DNA from: Chelydra serpentina
Lineage: Eukaryota; Chordata; Testudines; Chelydridae
NCBI GenBank assembly: GCA_037349315.1
Contig: JBAIAC010000040.1
Coordinates: 13,038,001-13,102,000, forward strand
DNA length: 64,000 bases
Reading direction: 5' to 3'
The translations under genes were made by a program, and so were the position numbers. The notes under the pieces are model-generated. The model was not told the DNA's origin and did no database searches. It saw nothing but the letters and a program-made list of their open reading frames with translations. The stretch's first letter is position 1. Each line of letters opens with the position of its first letter. Below, piece after piece: positions 1 through 11,190 of this stretch.

Positions 1-503
1 TGACTAACGTCATCCTTGGGACGTCAGCATATTGTAACTGTAACAAATCAGCAGCCACCTAGGGTTTTATGGGTGTCGCTCCATGGTCACTTTCAGCTTC
101 ATGATGGCAGCAGGGATAGAATCTAGATCTTTCTGCTCCAGGTTGCTGCAAGTGGAGCTAAAGAATGTATACAAATTCCTCTGGCTTGTTTTTAGGTGGG
201 TCCCTGATGCTTTGGGTATCGGCCACCAGATGCAGGGCTGGATGACTCATTTATTCAGTCCCTATTATACAGGAGACAGCATGACTGGAGACAGGTAACA
301 ATGTGTAAATCAGATTTCGGCTTCCTTCCCTGAAGTAATCTGAGCCAACGGGGCTAGAACAACTGACCAGGAGCGGCCACAGCTCAAACTGGTGCCGGAG
401 ACTCCCAGATCTTAGTCTTGACATGATATTGTTCATGCCTGGGTATGTTTTCTCCCTGTACCATGTTTACTGTCACCATTTTATGGTGATCTAGGAATGG
501 CTA

Positions 504-841
504 CAGTAAAACCACAGATTTACAAACACCGGAGATACGAACTGACCACACAGCTCATTTGAAACCGGAAGCACACAATCAAGCAGCAGCAGAGACACAA
601 AAAAAACACAACAGCAAGAATAGGCAAATAGAGTACAGTACTATGTTAAACATAAACTATTAAAAAATAGAGAGAGCCATGTTTTTCTTCTGCATAGTAA
701 AGTTTCAAAGCTGTATCAAGTCAGTGTTCAGTTGAAAACTTTTGAAAGAACAACCCTAATGTTTTTGTTCAGAGTTCTGAACATTTCAGAGTTCTGAACA
801 ACCTTCGTTCCCGGGGTGTTTGTAACTCTGAGGTTCTACTG
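504..841. mobile_element. Tigger/pogo-like non-autonomous DNA transposon
   Basis: Both ends carry matching inverted repeats. The left reads CAGTAAAACCACAGATTTAC. The right end in reverse complement reads CAGTAGAACCTCAGAGTTAC, and both continue into AAACACC. The flanks are TA at 502-503 and CA at 842-843, compatible with a TA target duplication that has lost one base. The element has no coding capacity. The right part contains a short internal repeat of the motif CAGAGTTCTGAAC. CAGT termini and a TA target fit the Tc1/mariner-pogo (Tigger) group, but the assignment comes from ends only. Confidence 0.6.
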
Positions 842-1883
842 CACTACTCTAATCTTGGGCCTGGTAGAATGTTCTCCAAGAACAAATCACCCTAAAGTTG
901 CCATTAGAACGAGGAGCGTGTCTCCCAGCAGCCCTTTAGAGGCAGACCCCAAATAAAATGTGCGGGTGGCTGAGTGAGCAGACGTGCACTGACTCCCACC
1001 TGGAGCGCATGAAGGAGACACCTCAGCTGTGCATCAGTGAATGGGATCACCTCTCAGCCTGACTGTTGGGATGACAAATTCTAGTCAAGCCCTTTTGTTG
1101 CCATTTGGGCACGTTTGTGAAATGGACACTGTCGACCGTGTGCTAAGGAGCGCTCTTCCTTCCATGTTCTCTGCCATTCATGTATGATGTCACCGCTTGC
1201 TTCTTTTTGTAGCAGCACAGAAGATGAGAGATCAGCTTTACTCCACGCTTGCGGCGCTCTGATCCCCAACCACTTCCCCATGGGCTTCCCAGTTCTGGCC
1301 TCCAATTAACATCCCGTTACGATGAACACCTGCAGTGGCTTTATCCCCAGACCACTGTACTGGAGCACTTCACCACCTACACTGTTACACTTTCTAGGTT
1401 TGCTTTTCAGCCTGCTTCTCTGATTGCTGCTCTCACAGGGGAAGTGCCTCACTTTCACGCTTCCCTACTCCATTAACTGAGGGTGAGCGTTGATGGGCTC
1501 TGCTTTGTGTATCTGTCACATGGACACCGTCCTCCCAGTGGACACTTAGAAAAGGCTGTTGTGTAGTGAAATCGTGCTGTCTTTGTACTGGTGATGTGGC
1601 TAACCAGGGCAGAACAGGGTACAGAAATGATTAATAGGTGGCCTTTATGTCATACGTTTTTCAAGATTGTGTGTATATCATACACACGCTAGCTCACACT
1701 CAGTCAATCACAGCTACAGCTTACAAATACATATATTGAAACATTTAATATATGCTATTAATGTGGGTTTTCGATCCTTTAAAGCTGTGAGCGTGTTGTC
1801 TTTGTTTATATGTACACAATGTGTATACTGGTCATTTTCAATGAACAGCTACAACAGAGAATAGGCACATGTACGTGCTAGAT

Positions 1884-2175
1884 CAGGGGTCGCAAACATG
1901 TGGCCCTGCGGCCCGCCATAGGCGCCGACGCCACTGGCAGCCAAGCTCCAAACATTACTGAGTGTTTCTATTTTATTAAAATCCCTCTTTGCATTACAGT
2001 TTTTAAAAAGTTAATACATTGACTTTTAATAGAATACTATATTACTCTTCATTTTTTTTTCATTTTTGACTATACTTTTTGTGTCATTGTATGAAAAGGT
2101 TTCAGTGATGCGGCCCTCGGGCCAATTTACTAGTTCTCATGCGGCCCTTGTGGTGATTTGAGTTTGAGATCCCTG
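1884..2175. mobile_element. hAT-type MITE
   Basis: Terminal inverted repeats are CAGGGGTCGCAAAC on the left and, in reverse complement, CAGGGATCTCAAAC on the right. They are flanked by near-identical 8-bp duplications, TGCTAGAT at 1876-1883 and TGGTAGAT at 2176-2183, which differ at one base. An 8-bp duplication with CAGGG termini is diagnostic of hAT elements. The interior is an AT-rich filler between two blocks rich in GCGGCCC motifs. There is no transposase, so it was moved in trans. Confidence 0.8.
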
Positions 2176-2389
2176 TGGTAGATAAATAAGTCTGTATACA
2201 TGTTGAATATATATAAATATGGCTGCCTGTGTAAGCTGGAGTGTGAAGTAACTGAAAACCGTGTCAAATAGTACATAACGTAAAAATATGCTCTGTCTAA
2301 TATACTTGTAAGCAATATTTTCAAAGACTTCTTGTAACTCTGCAGTTGAATGATCCTCTCCAACAGCTGCGCTAAGAATGGCTCACAGT

Positions 2390-2850
2390 CTCCAGGAAAC
2401 TAAATATTGATTTGAGCCGATATGCGTGCACTTCAAGACATCACCAGTATTCATGAATGCAGCATAATCTCTGATTGGAGTGGGGCAATTTCATCATAAA
2501 GGCCCCAAAAGGGAGGTTTATTATTGCTTTCTTCCAAATGCCTGAATTTTATTAGCGTCAGTCATTCTTGGCAGAGCAGCGGAATGGGATTTTATAGTCG
2601 GCAAAGGAAAGGCAAACACAGTAATCATTTCACAGCCCTGCGCCTGCCAAACCAAGATGGAAATTCCAGCCTTGGTGGGAAGCTGCCGCTTTGCTAACAG
2701 ATAATAAATTCGTTTGCAAGCTTATCCGCGTTAAAGGATCTGTGGGTTTTTTAAACTTCTTTAGCTAGAAAGCCAGGGGGTGTTTTACACTTGTTGCTGC
2801 TGAAATGGAGTGGACATCGGTTTGCATTTTCAGTGACTCCTACTTTTTGC
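2390..2850. promoter_or_regulatory. candidate single-copy conserved non-coding block
   Basis: This stretch contains no repeat I recognise and no ORF of note. It has a balanced, complex composition with several AT-rich homeodomain-like cores and E-box-like words, unlike the repeat-laden DNA around it. That is the look of an intronic enhancer, but conservation cannot be seen from one sequence. The call is a weak inference. Confidence 0.2.
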
Positions 2851-4333
2851 AATCATTAGCAGACTGAGATGCCGCTTTCCCCTTAGCCCTTAGAAGTCTT
2901 TTGATCTGGTGGCCATTTGGCAGCATTTGGTCTTTCAACTGACAGCGAAATAATATTTTTTCTGAGCACGCTGTGAAGGGCATTCGGGAGGGTTTCTAAA
3001 CCCAAGGGGTGTCGGCTTCCTCCAAATGAAATCAATGCAAAAGCAACAATCAGTCTGTCAAACCCAGCACATGAAAGATTTCCCCAGGAGGGTTGCTGTG
3101 AAAATCCGCATAGCATGTTAGGCACTTTTAGCTGGTTTGGGAAAAAAATCTGAGGACTTGCAGTAGGTTGTAGAAGAGCTGACTTGCTTTTCCAAGCAGG
3201 GAGCTGCCTTTACCTTAGGCGACCTACTGAGTGGCAGATGTGGAAGCATGCCCGTTTAAGAGGCAGTATTTCTCTGTAATGTCCTGAGTGAAGGCAGTTG
3301 TTTGCTCAGTCCCAGATACCATCCTTGTGACTGCCCCCAACCCATTCTCCTGTACAAAGTCCATTTCCTGCTGACTGTTGCCTGGTTTTGCACAGTTCTG
3401 CCCAGATTTGTCGAGGCGCACAAGTTTTAGAGCAAGCAGGGCTGGTTTGGTTGGTGTTTTGTATCAAAACCGTAACCATTTGAGTTTCATTATTTAATGA
3501 AAAATCGCCAGTGGTGTAGCAGGTGTGTGAAGGTTAGTGGGGCCCACATGCACAGGAAATGGCAAAACTCCCTTTGATTTCAGCAGCAGCACAATTAATG
3601 CATTCAAACAGGCCAGCTCCTGCACTGCAGGCCTGTGGGCGAATAGGATCCCAGGGCTGCTTTGAATCTGAACATTGCTTCCCTCCTACCTTCTGGGCCA
3701 GGGGGTCAGGGTGGATGGAGCCCTGGTGATACTGACAGAAAGCAAGAGGGAAGTGACCTCAGAAATAAACAGCAAACATTTAGGAACCCCTTCCACGTGT
3801 CTACACAGTTAGAACAATAAACCGTTGAGTACAGCCTGTGCTGACAGGGATTGATCGTGCCGCTAATGGTTATGTTAGAACACCAGTGCTAAGAGTCTCA
3901 GCCTGCTACATAGTCACGTGTATTATTCATGTGGCATGCATGTAAGTTAAAATAAAATGAGACCGAAGGCTGCTGGGTGTAATGCCCGTCCCAGGATTCT
4001 GTCCTGGTCCTGATCTTGGTGCAATATGATACAATAGCATTCCACACGAATACCCCAGAACACGAGCAACACTCGTACTCTGCAGTGTTTGGGCTCATTG
4101 CGGTGGTGTATGTTTAACACGTAAAGAATGATTTCTAGGGCTGTTGATGGATATCTTGGAGGAGTGGAAGGAGGCAACAGCTGCAGCTGGGTGCGGCCGT
4201 GTCGTGTGGGTTGCCATTGTTTTAGTGAACACATTGTCTTTGTAATGTCACATGCACATGTTTTAGAACCGTGTATTCCGTAGCATGTGGCCAGCCAGCT
4301 TTCACTTAAAGGGGCACGGCCAGATTTAAGTAA

Positions 4334-4462
4334 GTGTGGTTGTAGCTGTGTTGGTCCCAGGATATGAGAGACACAAGGTGGGAGAGGTCATATCTTGTAT
4401 CGGACCAACTTCTGTTGGTGAAAGAGACAAACCTTTGAGCTCCACGGAGCTCTTCTTCAGTC
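4334..4462 (-). mobile_element. Penelope-like retroelement fragment with decayed hammerhead-like core
   Basis: The + strand begins GTAGCTGTGTTGGTCCCAGG, and the same word recurs near 53508. Read on the minus strand, the segment starts with CTGAAGA (4454-4460 reversed), then a hairpin of two GAGCTC arms (4447-4452 and 4437-4442) around a 4-nt loop, then a degenerate version of the expected GAAA. CUGANGA, stem and GAAA form the catalytic core layout of a hammerhead ribozyme. Penelope-like elements are known to carry such motifs. Here the third part reads AAAG, so this copy is probably inactive. Family assignment is by motif logic, not database match. Confidence 0.5.
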
Positions 4463-4611
4463 TTTCAATTTCATTAAAAAAACTTTTCTCTCTATTGCAA
4501 TAACATAAGGATAGAAGGGTGCTAAGTGCTATCACCATAGCTTCTGTCTTAAAAACCAGGACGGATTGGTAAAAGTGAAGGAATTCTGAAAATCTCATTT
4601 TCTTTTTTTTA

Positions 4612-4884
4612 GGGCTTGTCTATACTACCGCTCAAGTCGATGTAACTTACATTGCTCCAGGGTGCGAAAAAGCTCCCACCTCCCACCCCAACGACGTAAG
4701 TTACATTGACTTAAAGTGGTGTCTACACCGTGCTGTGCTGATGGGAGATGCTCTCCCGTTGACATAGCTTCTCCCTCTCATTGTGGTGGAGTAATTATGC
4801 CACGGGAAAGAGCTCTCCCGTTGGCATTGCGTGTCTTCACCAGATGCGCTACAGTGCCAATGCAGCTGTGCGGATGACTAGCCC
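4612..4884. mobile_element. Harbinger-like MITE
   Basis: The left terminus is GGGCTTGTCTATACT. The right terminus in reverse complement starts GGGCTAGTC. The element is flanked by exact 3-bp duplications TTA (4609-4611 and 4885-4887). A TWA 3-bp target with GGG termini is typical of PIF/Harbinger elements. The interior shares blocks with the copy at 17132-17386, including the motif CTCCCGTTGACA. No coding capacity. Confidence 0.65.
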
Positions 4885-4905
4885 TTAGTTTGTCCTGAGT
4901 AAATC

Positions 4906-5047
4906 TTTCAAAAGCATCTAACTGATTTAGGAGCCTAAATTCCATTGACTTTCCATGAGACTTAGAGTAACGTTTTAAAAAAGTTCCTAAGTCTCATTGA
5001 AGGTTAATGGGATTTAGGCTCCTGAGTCACTTTGGTGCTTTTGAAGC
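4906..5047. repeat. short foldback element
   Basis: Almost the whole segment is an imperfect inverted repeat. The left arm starts TTTCAAAAGCATCTAACTGA and the right arm in reverse complement reads TTCAAAAGCACCAAAGTGAC. Both continue into a shared AGGAGCCTAAAT block. Related fragments appear near 8275-8355 and inside the SINE at 60568-60626. It is probably a small foldback MITE. No target duplication was defined. Confidence 0.5.
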
Positions 5048-5502
5048 TATTGCCTGCCATTGGTTTATTAGTTCATTTTACTTCTCTGGATCAGTGACAG
5101 CAGCTCATTCTGGTCAGTTTCTCTTTCAGGTTTTTGTGCTCTAGCACACTGCCATTGTGTTTTGGGGGAGGAGGTCTGTGGCCACAAGCAAACAAGGCTG
5201 TTTTCATTTAAATTAAGAATGATGATGATGATGATAATCACCTTTGTGCTCCAATTAGCTTTTGTTTAAATCTTTGGAGTATTTATATTAAACGCATTTT
5301 CATAGAGTCCCAGACTTTCCAGTTGTACACACGGGGGATAGAAATAGAACCAAGGTCTCTTCTGACTTTGCGCCTCGTGCACTGATTACTAGAAAGCACC
5401 TGTCTGCTAAATGACATTGACGAGAGATTAATAAAATCACTGTTTTCTATGTATTGCATTTAAGGCTGGTAAGAAGTACTGGATTGATTTGCCTAGCAGC
5501 TA

Positions 5503-5622
5503 GGGTGACCAGATGTCCCGATTTTATAGGGACAGTCCCAATATTTGGGGCTTTGTCTTATATAGGTGCCTATTACTGCCCCACCCCCGGCCCGATTTTT
5601 CACACCTGCTGTCTGGTCACCC
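5503..5622. mobile_element. 120-bp TA-flanked MITE, copy 1
   Basis: Perfect terminal repeats GGGTGACCAGA and, on the right, TCTGGTCACCC are bounded by TA on both sides (5501-5502 and 5623-5624). The interior carries TCCCGATTTTATAGGGACAG and ends in a second CCCGATTTTTCACAC block. A second copy at 51460-51580 is nearly the same length. TA targets suggest Tc1/mariner mobilisation. The element has no coding capacity. Confidence 0.7.
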
Positions 5623-6849
5623 TACTAGAAGCTGATGACCACAAACACACCAGCACGGCCTGGGTGGCAGCAGAGCCTCTCGACTCTGACTTCGCAAAGG
5701 AATTGCCACTAGCACGGAGAGGGGCCCATTTGTGACCCATTTGTCCTCTGCCCTCCCTGCTGGCAGTGCCAGCTGCCGTGCCAATGGCAATGCAGACAGT
5801 TGTGCACCGGGGGCGGGGGGGGGATTGGGCTGGCCCCACCACTCAATCCAAGCCCAGCCACTAGACAGCCACGGATAATAGCATTGTAGCAGACACCTTC
5901 TCACGCAAATACACTAGTAATGCCTTCCTTTTCCTGCCTTTCTGTGCCCGTCCCCGGGGAGCCCCGAAGCACCCAGACAGCTCAACCTCCTGGCGTTGAG
6001 TAAATAACATCATTGGGGTACAAGCCGTGTGCCCTGCTCTTCAACAGTGGGGAGGACAGAGGAGCAGCCAGGGCTGCCCCTGGGAATATTTTATGTGCCG
6101 GATTGATTAAGTAGAGCAGTCTTCATTCCCTTCCCTTCCCTGCGAATCTATCACCCCTTCAAGCCAACTTCCCTTTATTAACACTGTGGGCGGGTGCTGA
6201 TGAACTCTGTGACACATCCCCTCCAAACAGCTGTCGTGGTGATGCCAAGAATGCACCAGCATTTGAATTGACGTGACCTAGAAGGCCCTGCTATGCCCCC
6301 AACACCTTCAAATGGGGTGAAATTGAAATGGGTCTTCAGAGTGACACTTCCGTTTCAAAAGCTGTTGGTGAAAATGGGATCCCCTCCGCCCCTCTTCGTG
6401 TCGGAGCTTTAGATAGCTCATTTTTTCTCCCTGATATGAGGCTGAGAAGGTGGTGGTTGTTTTTTTGTTTTTAAATGACCTTAGAAGCTGGGCTGGGTGG
6501 AATTTTTTCCACTCCCCTGTTGTTTGATCACCGGGTGGAAGGATGCACCTGGCGTCTCTCTCAAATCAACTGGAGCGTCCAACCTTGGAAGAAAGTCCTT
6601 TGGTCTCTAATGTTGCAGGCACAATGTCTAGTGGCTTTACAAACTAACAGGATTCTTCCTGCTGCCTTTTTTATTCCTCCGGCTTGTCCCTTGTGGACCA
6701 GAATGGGTAAAGGAGCTTCAAATTGCTGCATCAGTGCTGAGGGTAGAGCACAGGTTTCGCTCTGGAATGATCCACAGGCCATTCTCTGAATATCCTCCAT
6801 AGCACTAATATTGCTCCTGTCCTCGTGAAGGTCCTCAAGCCTCATCTGA

Positions 6850-7285
6850 TCCTATGGATTCCAATGCCAGAAGGGACTATCTGAGCTCCTGTATAACTCC
6901 GCCCTATAGAACATCTCTAGAATAGTTCCTAGTGCTGAACTTTTACAAAAACATCCAATCTTGATTTAAAAATAGTAATTGATGTAGAATCCACTCTGAC
7001 CCTTGATAAATTGTTCCAATGGTTAATTACTCTCACTGTTAAAAATGTACACCTTATTTCCAGTCTGAATTTGTCTAGCTTCAACTTCCAGCCATTGGAT
7101 CATGTTAGACTTTTCCGTGCTCGATTGTAGAGCCCGTTATTAAATATTTGCATGCAATGTATGTACTTATAGACTGTAATCAAGTCACCCCTTTAAGCTG
7201 AATAGCTTGAGCTCCATTAGTCTCTCACTTTAAGGCTAATCCTTTAATCATTCTCGCGGCTCTTCTCCGAACCCTCTCCTATTTA
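6850..7285 (-). mobile_element. CR1 LINE 3' fragment
   Basis: Read on the minus strand this is the last part of CR1 ORF2 and the 3' UTR, badly decayed. Recognisable pieces are the region encoding the GDMI-type motif after the reverse transcriptase, and the AATGCCAGAAGGGACTATC block found near CR1 3' ends. It is 5' truncated, as most CR1 copies are. The same family is seen at 47108-47230 and 61908-62092. Confidence 0.6.
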
Positions 7286-7412
7286 TGAACGCGAGAGGGC
7301 ACTGAACATTAAAACTTCCTTTGAAGACTATGGGTGTGAAAGGCGCTCAGCCTTCCGTGGTGCCAGTCCCTGCATTTGTAATGATATGTCATTATGTGTC
7401 TCCAGTCACTTA

Positions 7413-7600
7413 GGGCTGGTCTATGCACCGCTGTTGTACCAGTTTAGCTACGGGGTGGTTTAAAAAAATTTGTTATACCAATACCGTCCCCTAGTATGGA
7501 CTCAGATCCATATAAAGGTGCCTTATACCCATATAGCTTATTCCGCTTCCTGTACAGGAATAAGCTATATATAAGAACGTTTATGCCTGCACTGCAGGGT
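7413..7600. mobile_element. Harbinger-like MITE, partly decayed
   Basis: It starts with GGGCTGGTCTATGCA after a TTA target (7410-7412), like the other GGG-ended MITEs here. A strong internal hairpin has 12-bp arms, ATAGCTTATTCC and GGAATAAGCTAT, around 7532-7570. The right end near 7600 lacks a clear matching terminus and may have been lost. No coding capacity. Confidence 0.45.
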
Positions 7601-7711
7601 TGTCCTTTTTAAACTATAATTAAAGCAATACAACCTTTGTGTATAGCAAAGCTCATACAGTAAATGGCGTGGCGTATTTTATTATCCATATTAAACTCTT
7701 GGTCTGTATTA

Positions 7712-8000
7712 GCAACAAAGGGTCCTGTGGCACCGTATAGACTAACAGAGGTATTGGAGCATAAGCTTTCGTAGGTGAATACCCACTTCTTCGGATGCAA
7801 GCAGTGGAAATGTCCAGGGGCAGATATAAATGTGCAGGGAAGAGTCAGACTAGAGATAACGAGGTTAGTTCAATCAGGGAGGGTGAGGCCCTCTTCTAGC
7901 AGTTGAGGTGTGAGCACCAAGGGAGGAGAAACTGCTTTTGTAGTTGGCTAGCCATTCATTGTCTGTTTAATCCTGAGCTGATGGTGTCAAATTTGCAAAC
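7712..8000 (-). mobile_element. Penelope-like retroelement fragment with hammerhead-like core
   Basis: The minus strand reads CCGAAGA (7788-7794 reversed), a hairpin of GTGGGT and ACCTAC arms around a 4-nt loop (7771-7786), and GAAA (7767-7770 reversed), followed by AGCTTATGCT, which can form a 3-bp stem III. This is the hammerhead layout CUGANGA, stem II, GAAA, with one change in the first element (C for U4). A convincing stem I was not found. The 200 bases beyond 7800 continue the same element. The 5' block of the same family recurs at 20649-20728. The Penelope-like call is inference. Confidence 0.5.
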
Positions 8001-8274
8001 CCCTCTGATACTTGGTCTGTATTGTTTGAGACCTTGTTACTGTATTGAGGGCTCATTATCTAGGACACTGCAGATATTTGGGGAAATGGTCAAGCTTTCT
8101 TAATCATTTCATCTTTGGGAATGTGCCTCCTGTGATTAACACGGGTCTTTAAAAACTGTCATTCTTGGTTATGTGGCGTGCTGGAAAGATTGTGACCATA
8201 TTTTGCTGTGTGCAATAAATAGGGCAGGTGTGACTGGGAGAAAAAAAGGCTGGGATATTCACAGGAGTTTTAGT

Positions 8275-8355
8275 GAGTTACATGTCCAAATACCATTGAC
8301 TTGCAAAGAAATTTGGGTTTCTAAGTCCCTTAGGTGTCTTTAAAATCCCAGGCGA
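8275..8355. repeat. fragment of foldback repeat
   Basis: This contains the paired blocks CCATTGACTT and TAAGTCCCTTAGGTG, which resemble the element at 4906-5047. It is degenerate and lacks clear ends. Confidence 0.3.
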
Positions 8356-8544
8356 AATGTGTAAAATTATTTTCACTGCTGCTTTGCGTTTTTAGGCCTT
8401 AGTTTTTAAAAGGTTTTATTTATGAGTCATCCCTTAGTTTTCACTCCAATATATATTTCTCGGGCCCCTTTGTTTGAATGTTAATTAAGCCAGTGATCCG
8501 AACTCTTTATATTAGATGCTATGGTGTTAGTGGCAATCAGAGCA

Positions 8545-8690
8545 GTTGGGTTCAGTTTCTGCCTCAGCCACTGCCTTGTTGTGTGACTTTAAGCAAGTCG
8601 AGAGCTTTGTTCCAAAGAGAGGTTTGATATTTCTACCAAATGTGTGTTATGCCTCAGTTTACCTCTCTGAAAGTTGTATTTAATGCAGGC
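8545..8690 (+). mobile_element. tRNA-derived SINE fragment
   Basis: The words TGTGTGACTTTAAGCAAGTC and GCCTCAGTTTACCTCTCT are the standard body of a MIR-like tRNA SINE (loss of the head, body kept). The block between them is a spacer or insertion. Other copies of the family occur throughout the window. Confidence 0.4.
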
Positions 8691-8961
8691 GGTTTATTTG
8701 ATGGAAAGAGTCTTGTTTGATGAAATGGAACTGTGCATGAAAAATTTCTGTTCCCAACAGAAAGTGTTGGGGGTTTCATTGAAAAAACCCAAATAACTGA
8801 AGTTTTTTTGGATTCTGATTTCTGAAAACTGGAGTCACTTTGAGATCCTCTGATTTAACAGTGGTTTATCACTGCAAAGTGTTAGTTTGATGGACCAGGG
8901 TGGGAATGGGATCGATGACTTAATGATGGCTGCCCCTGTGAGCATGCTGCTTGCAGTAGAT

Positions 8962-9298
8962 CAGGGGTGGCCAACCTGAGCCTGAGAAGGAGCCAGAATG
9001 TACCTAATTACATTGCCAAAGAGCCACAGTAATACGTCAGCAGCCCCCCATCAGCTCCCCCCCACACTCCCAGCGCCTCCCGCCCACCAGCAGCCCTGCT
9101 GATCAGCGCCTCTCCCTCCCTCCCCGCACCTCCCGATCAGCTGTTTCGTGGGGTGCAGGACGCTCTGGGGGGAAGGAGGGAGGAGCGAGGACATGGCAGG
9201 CTCAGGGGAGGGGGGGGCGCGAAGGGGTGGAGTGGGAGCCGCATATTCACTTCTGAAGAGCCGCATGTGGCTCCGGAGCCGCAGGTTGGCCACCCCTG
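8962..9298. mobile_element. hAT-type MITE with exact 8-bp target duplication
   Basis: The termini are CAGGGGTGGCCAACCTG and its exact inverted counterpart CAGGTTGGCCACCCCTG. The flanks are identical 8-mers, CAGTAGAT at 8954-8961 and 9299-9306. The interior is C-rich on one side and G-rich on the other and contains no transposase. Perfect termini and target repeats mean a relatively recent insertion. Confidence 0.9.
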
Positions 9299-9540
9299 CA
9301 GTAGATGTTTGTAGGAGTTATTCATGTCCCTGTGATCAGTGCAAGGCTGTCCTCTATTGTGTACTCCTGTGTGGTTTGTCCAGGCTGTTTACAAATGACT
9401 CAAACAGAGCTGCTGTGGGAAAAGTCAAAAGGCTTTGGAGCTCTGAGTCAGCGCTTTCCTCCAAGGAACCCCTGTGACTTAAATCTGTGTGTTTGGAGGG
9501 GTTGCTCAGAATTTTTATTTATTTACGTAAAGTAATTACA

Positions 9541-11190
9541 CTAACATAGTGAATGCAAATGGGAAGGGGGAAGGTTTAGAAGATAAAATAAAAAAAGAAC
9601 ACGTTAAAAATCACTTAGATAAGTTAGATGCCTGCAAGTCACCAGGACCTGATGAAATGCATCCTAGAATACTCAAGGAGCTAATAGAGGCGGTATCTGA
9701 GCCTCTAGCTATTATCTTTGGTAAATCATGGGAGACAGGAGAGATTCCAGAAGACTGGAAAAGGGCAAATATAGTGCCCATCTATAAAAAGGGAAATAAA
9801 AACGACCCAGGAAACTACAGACCAGTTAGTTTTACTTCTGTGCCAGGGAAAATAATGGAGCAAGTAATTAAGGAAATCATCTGCAAACATTTGGAAGGTG
9901 GTAAGGTGATAGGGAATAACCAGCATGGATTTGTAAAGAACAAATCATGTCTAACCAATCTGATAGCTTTCTTTGATAGGATAACGAGTCTTGTGGATAA
10001 GGGAGAAGCGGTGGATGTGGTATGCCTAGACTTTAGTAAGGCATTTGATACGGTCTCGCATGATATTCTTATCAATAAACTAGGGAAATACATCTTAGAT
10101 GGGGCTACTATAAGGTGGGTGCACAACTGGCTGGATAACCGTACTCAGAGAGTAGTTATTAATGGTTCCCAATCCTTCTGGAAAGGTATAACGAGTGGGG
10201 TTCCGCAAGGGTCTGTTTTGGGACCGGCTCTGTTCAATATCTTCATCAACGACTTGGATATTGCCATAGAAAGTACGCTTATTAAGTTTGCAGATGATAC
10301 CAAACTGGGAGGGATTGCAACTGCTTTGGAGGATAGGGTCATAATTCAAAATGATCTGGACAAATTGGAGGAATGGTCAGAGGTAAACAGGATGAAGTTT
10401 AATAAGGACAAATGCAAAGTGCTCCACTTAGGTAGGAACAATCCGTTTCACACATACAGAATGGGAGGAGACTGTCTAGGAAGGAGTACGGCAGAAAGGG
10501 ATCTAGGGGTTATAGAGGGACCACAAGCTAAATATGAGTCAACAGTGTGATGCTGTTGCAAAAAAAGCAAACATGATTCTGGGCTGCATTAACAGGTGTG
10601 TGGTGAGCAAGACACGAGAAGTCACACAAACACACAAAAGTGTGTTTACTACTCTGCGCTGGTTAGGCCTCAACTGGAGTATTGTGTCCAGTTCTGGGCA
10701 CCGCATTTCAAGAAAGATGTGGAGAAATTGGAGAGGGTCCAGAGAAGAGCAACAAGAATGATTAAGGATCTAGAAACATGACCTATGAAGGAAGGCTGAA
10801 AGAATTGGGTTTGTTTAGTTTGGAAAAGAGAAGACTGAGAGGGGACATGATAGCGGTCTTCAGGTATCTAAAAGGGTGTCATAAGGAGGAGGGAGAAAAC
10901 TTGTTCATCTTAGCCTCTGAGGATAGAACAAGAAGCAATGGGCTTAAACTGCAGCAAGGGAGGTTTAGGTTGGACATTAGGAAAAAGTTCCTAACTGTCA
11001 GGGTGGTTAAACACTGGAATAAACTGCCCAGGGAGGTTGTGGAATCTCCATCTCTGGAGATATTTAAGAGTAGGTTAGATAAATGTCTATCTGCGATGGT
11101 CTAGACAGTAATTGGTTCTGCCATGAGGGCAGGGGGCTGGACTTGATGACCTCTCGAGGTCCCTCCCAGCCCTAGAATCTATGAATCTAA
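9541..11190 (+). mobile_element. CR1 LINE, 5'-truncated, full 3' end
   Basis: This element keeps the whole reverse transcriptase region of CR1 ORF2, the thumb/C-terminal part and the 3' UTR. It ends at the short CR1 tail repeat AGAATCTATGAATCTA near 11175-11190. The endonuclease and ORF1 are missing, the usual result of incomplete reverse transcription. It sits on the same strand as NCOR2. No target duplication is evident, which is common for CR1. Confidence 0.9.
9549..11104 (+). pseudogene. CR1 ORF2 reverse transcriptase, frameshifted
   Basis: The first frame is open for 333 codons (9549-10550) and covers the reverse transcriptase fingers and palm. Motifs in order are [52 protein letters not shown] (catalytic D near residue 161), [11 protein letters not shown] and the active-site FADD at residues 247-250. 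Coding homology then jumps frames near 10525, 10620 and 10780. The later frames hold [20 protein letters not shown] and [20 protein letters not shown] and end at 11104. The catalytic residues survive but the three frame breaks and missing endonuclease make it non-functional. Confidence 0.9.

Noticed and set aside
5600..5904. Overlapping minus-strand ORFs near the first TA MITE
   Set aside because: They are short, overlap in two frames and cross the MITE boundary, so they are chance.
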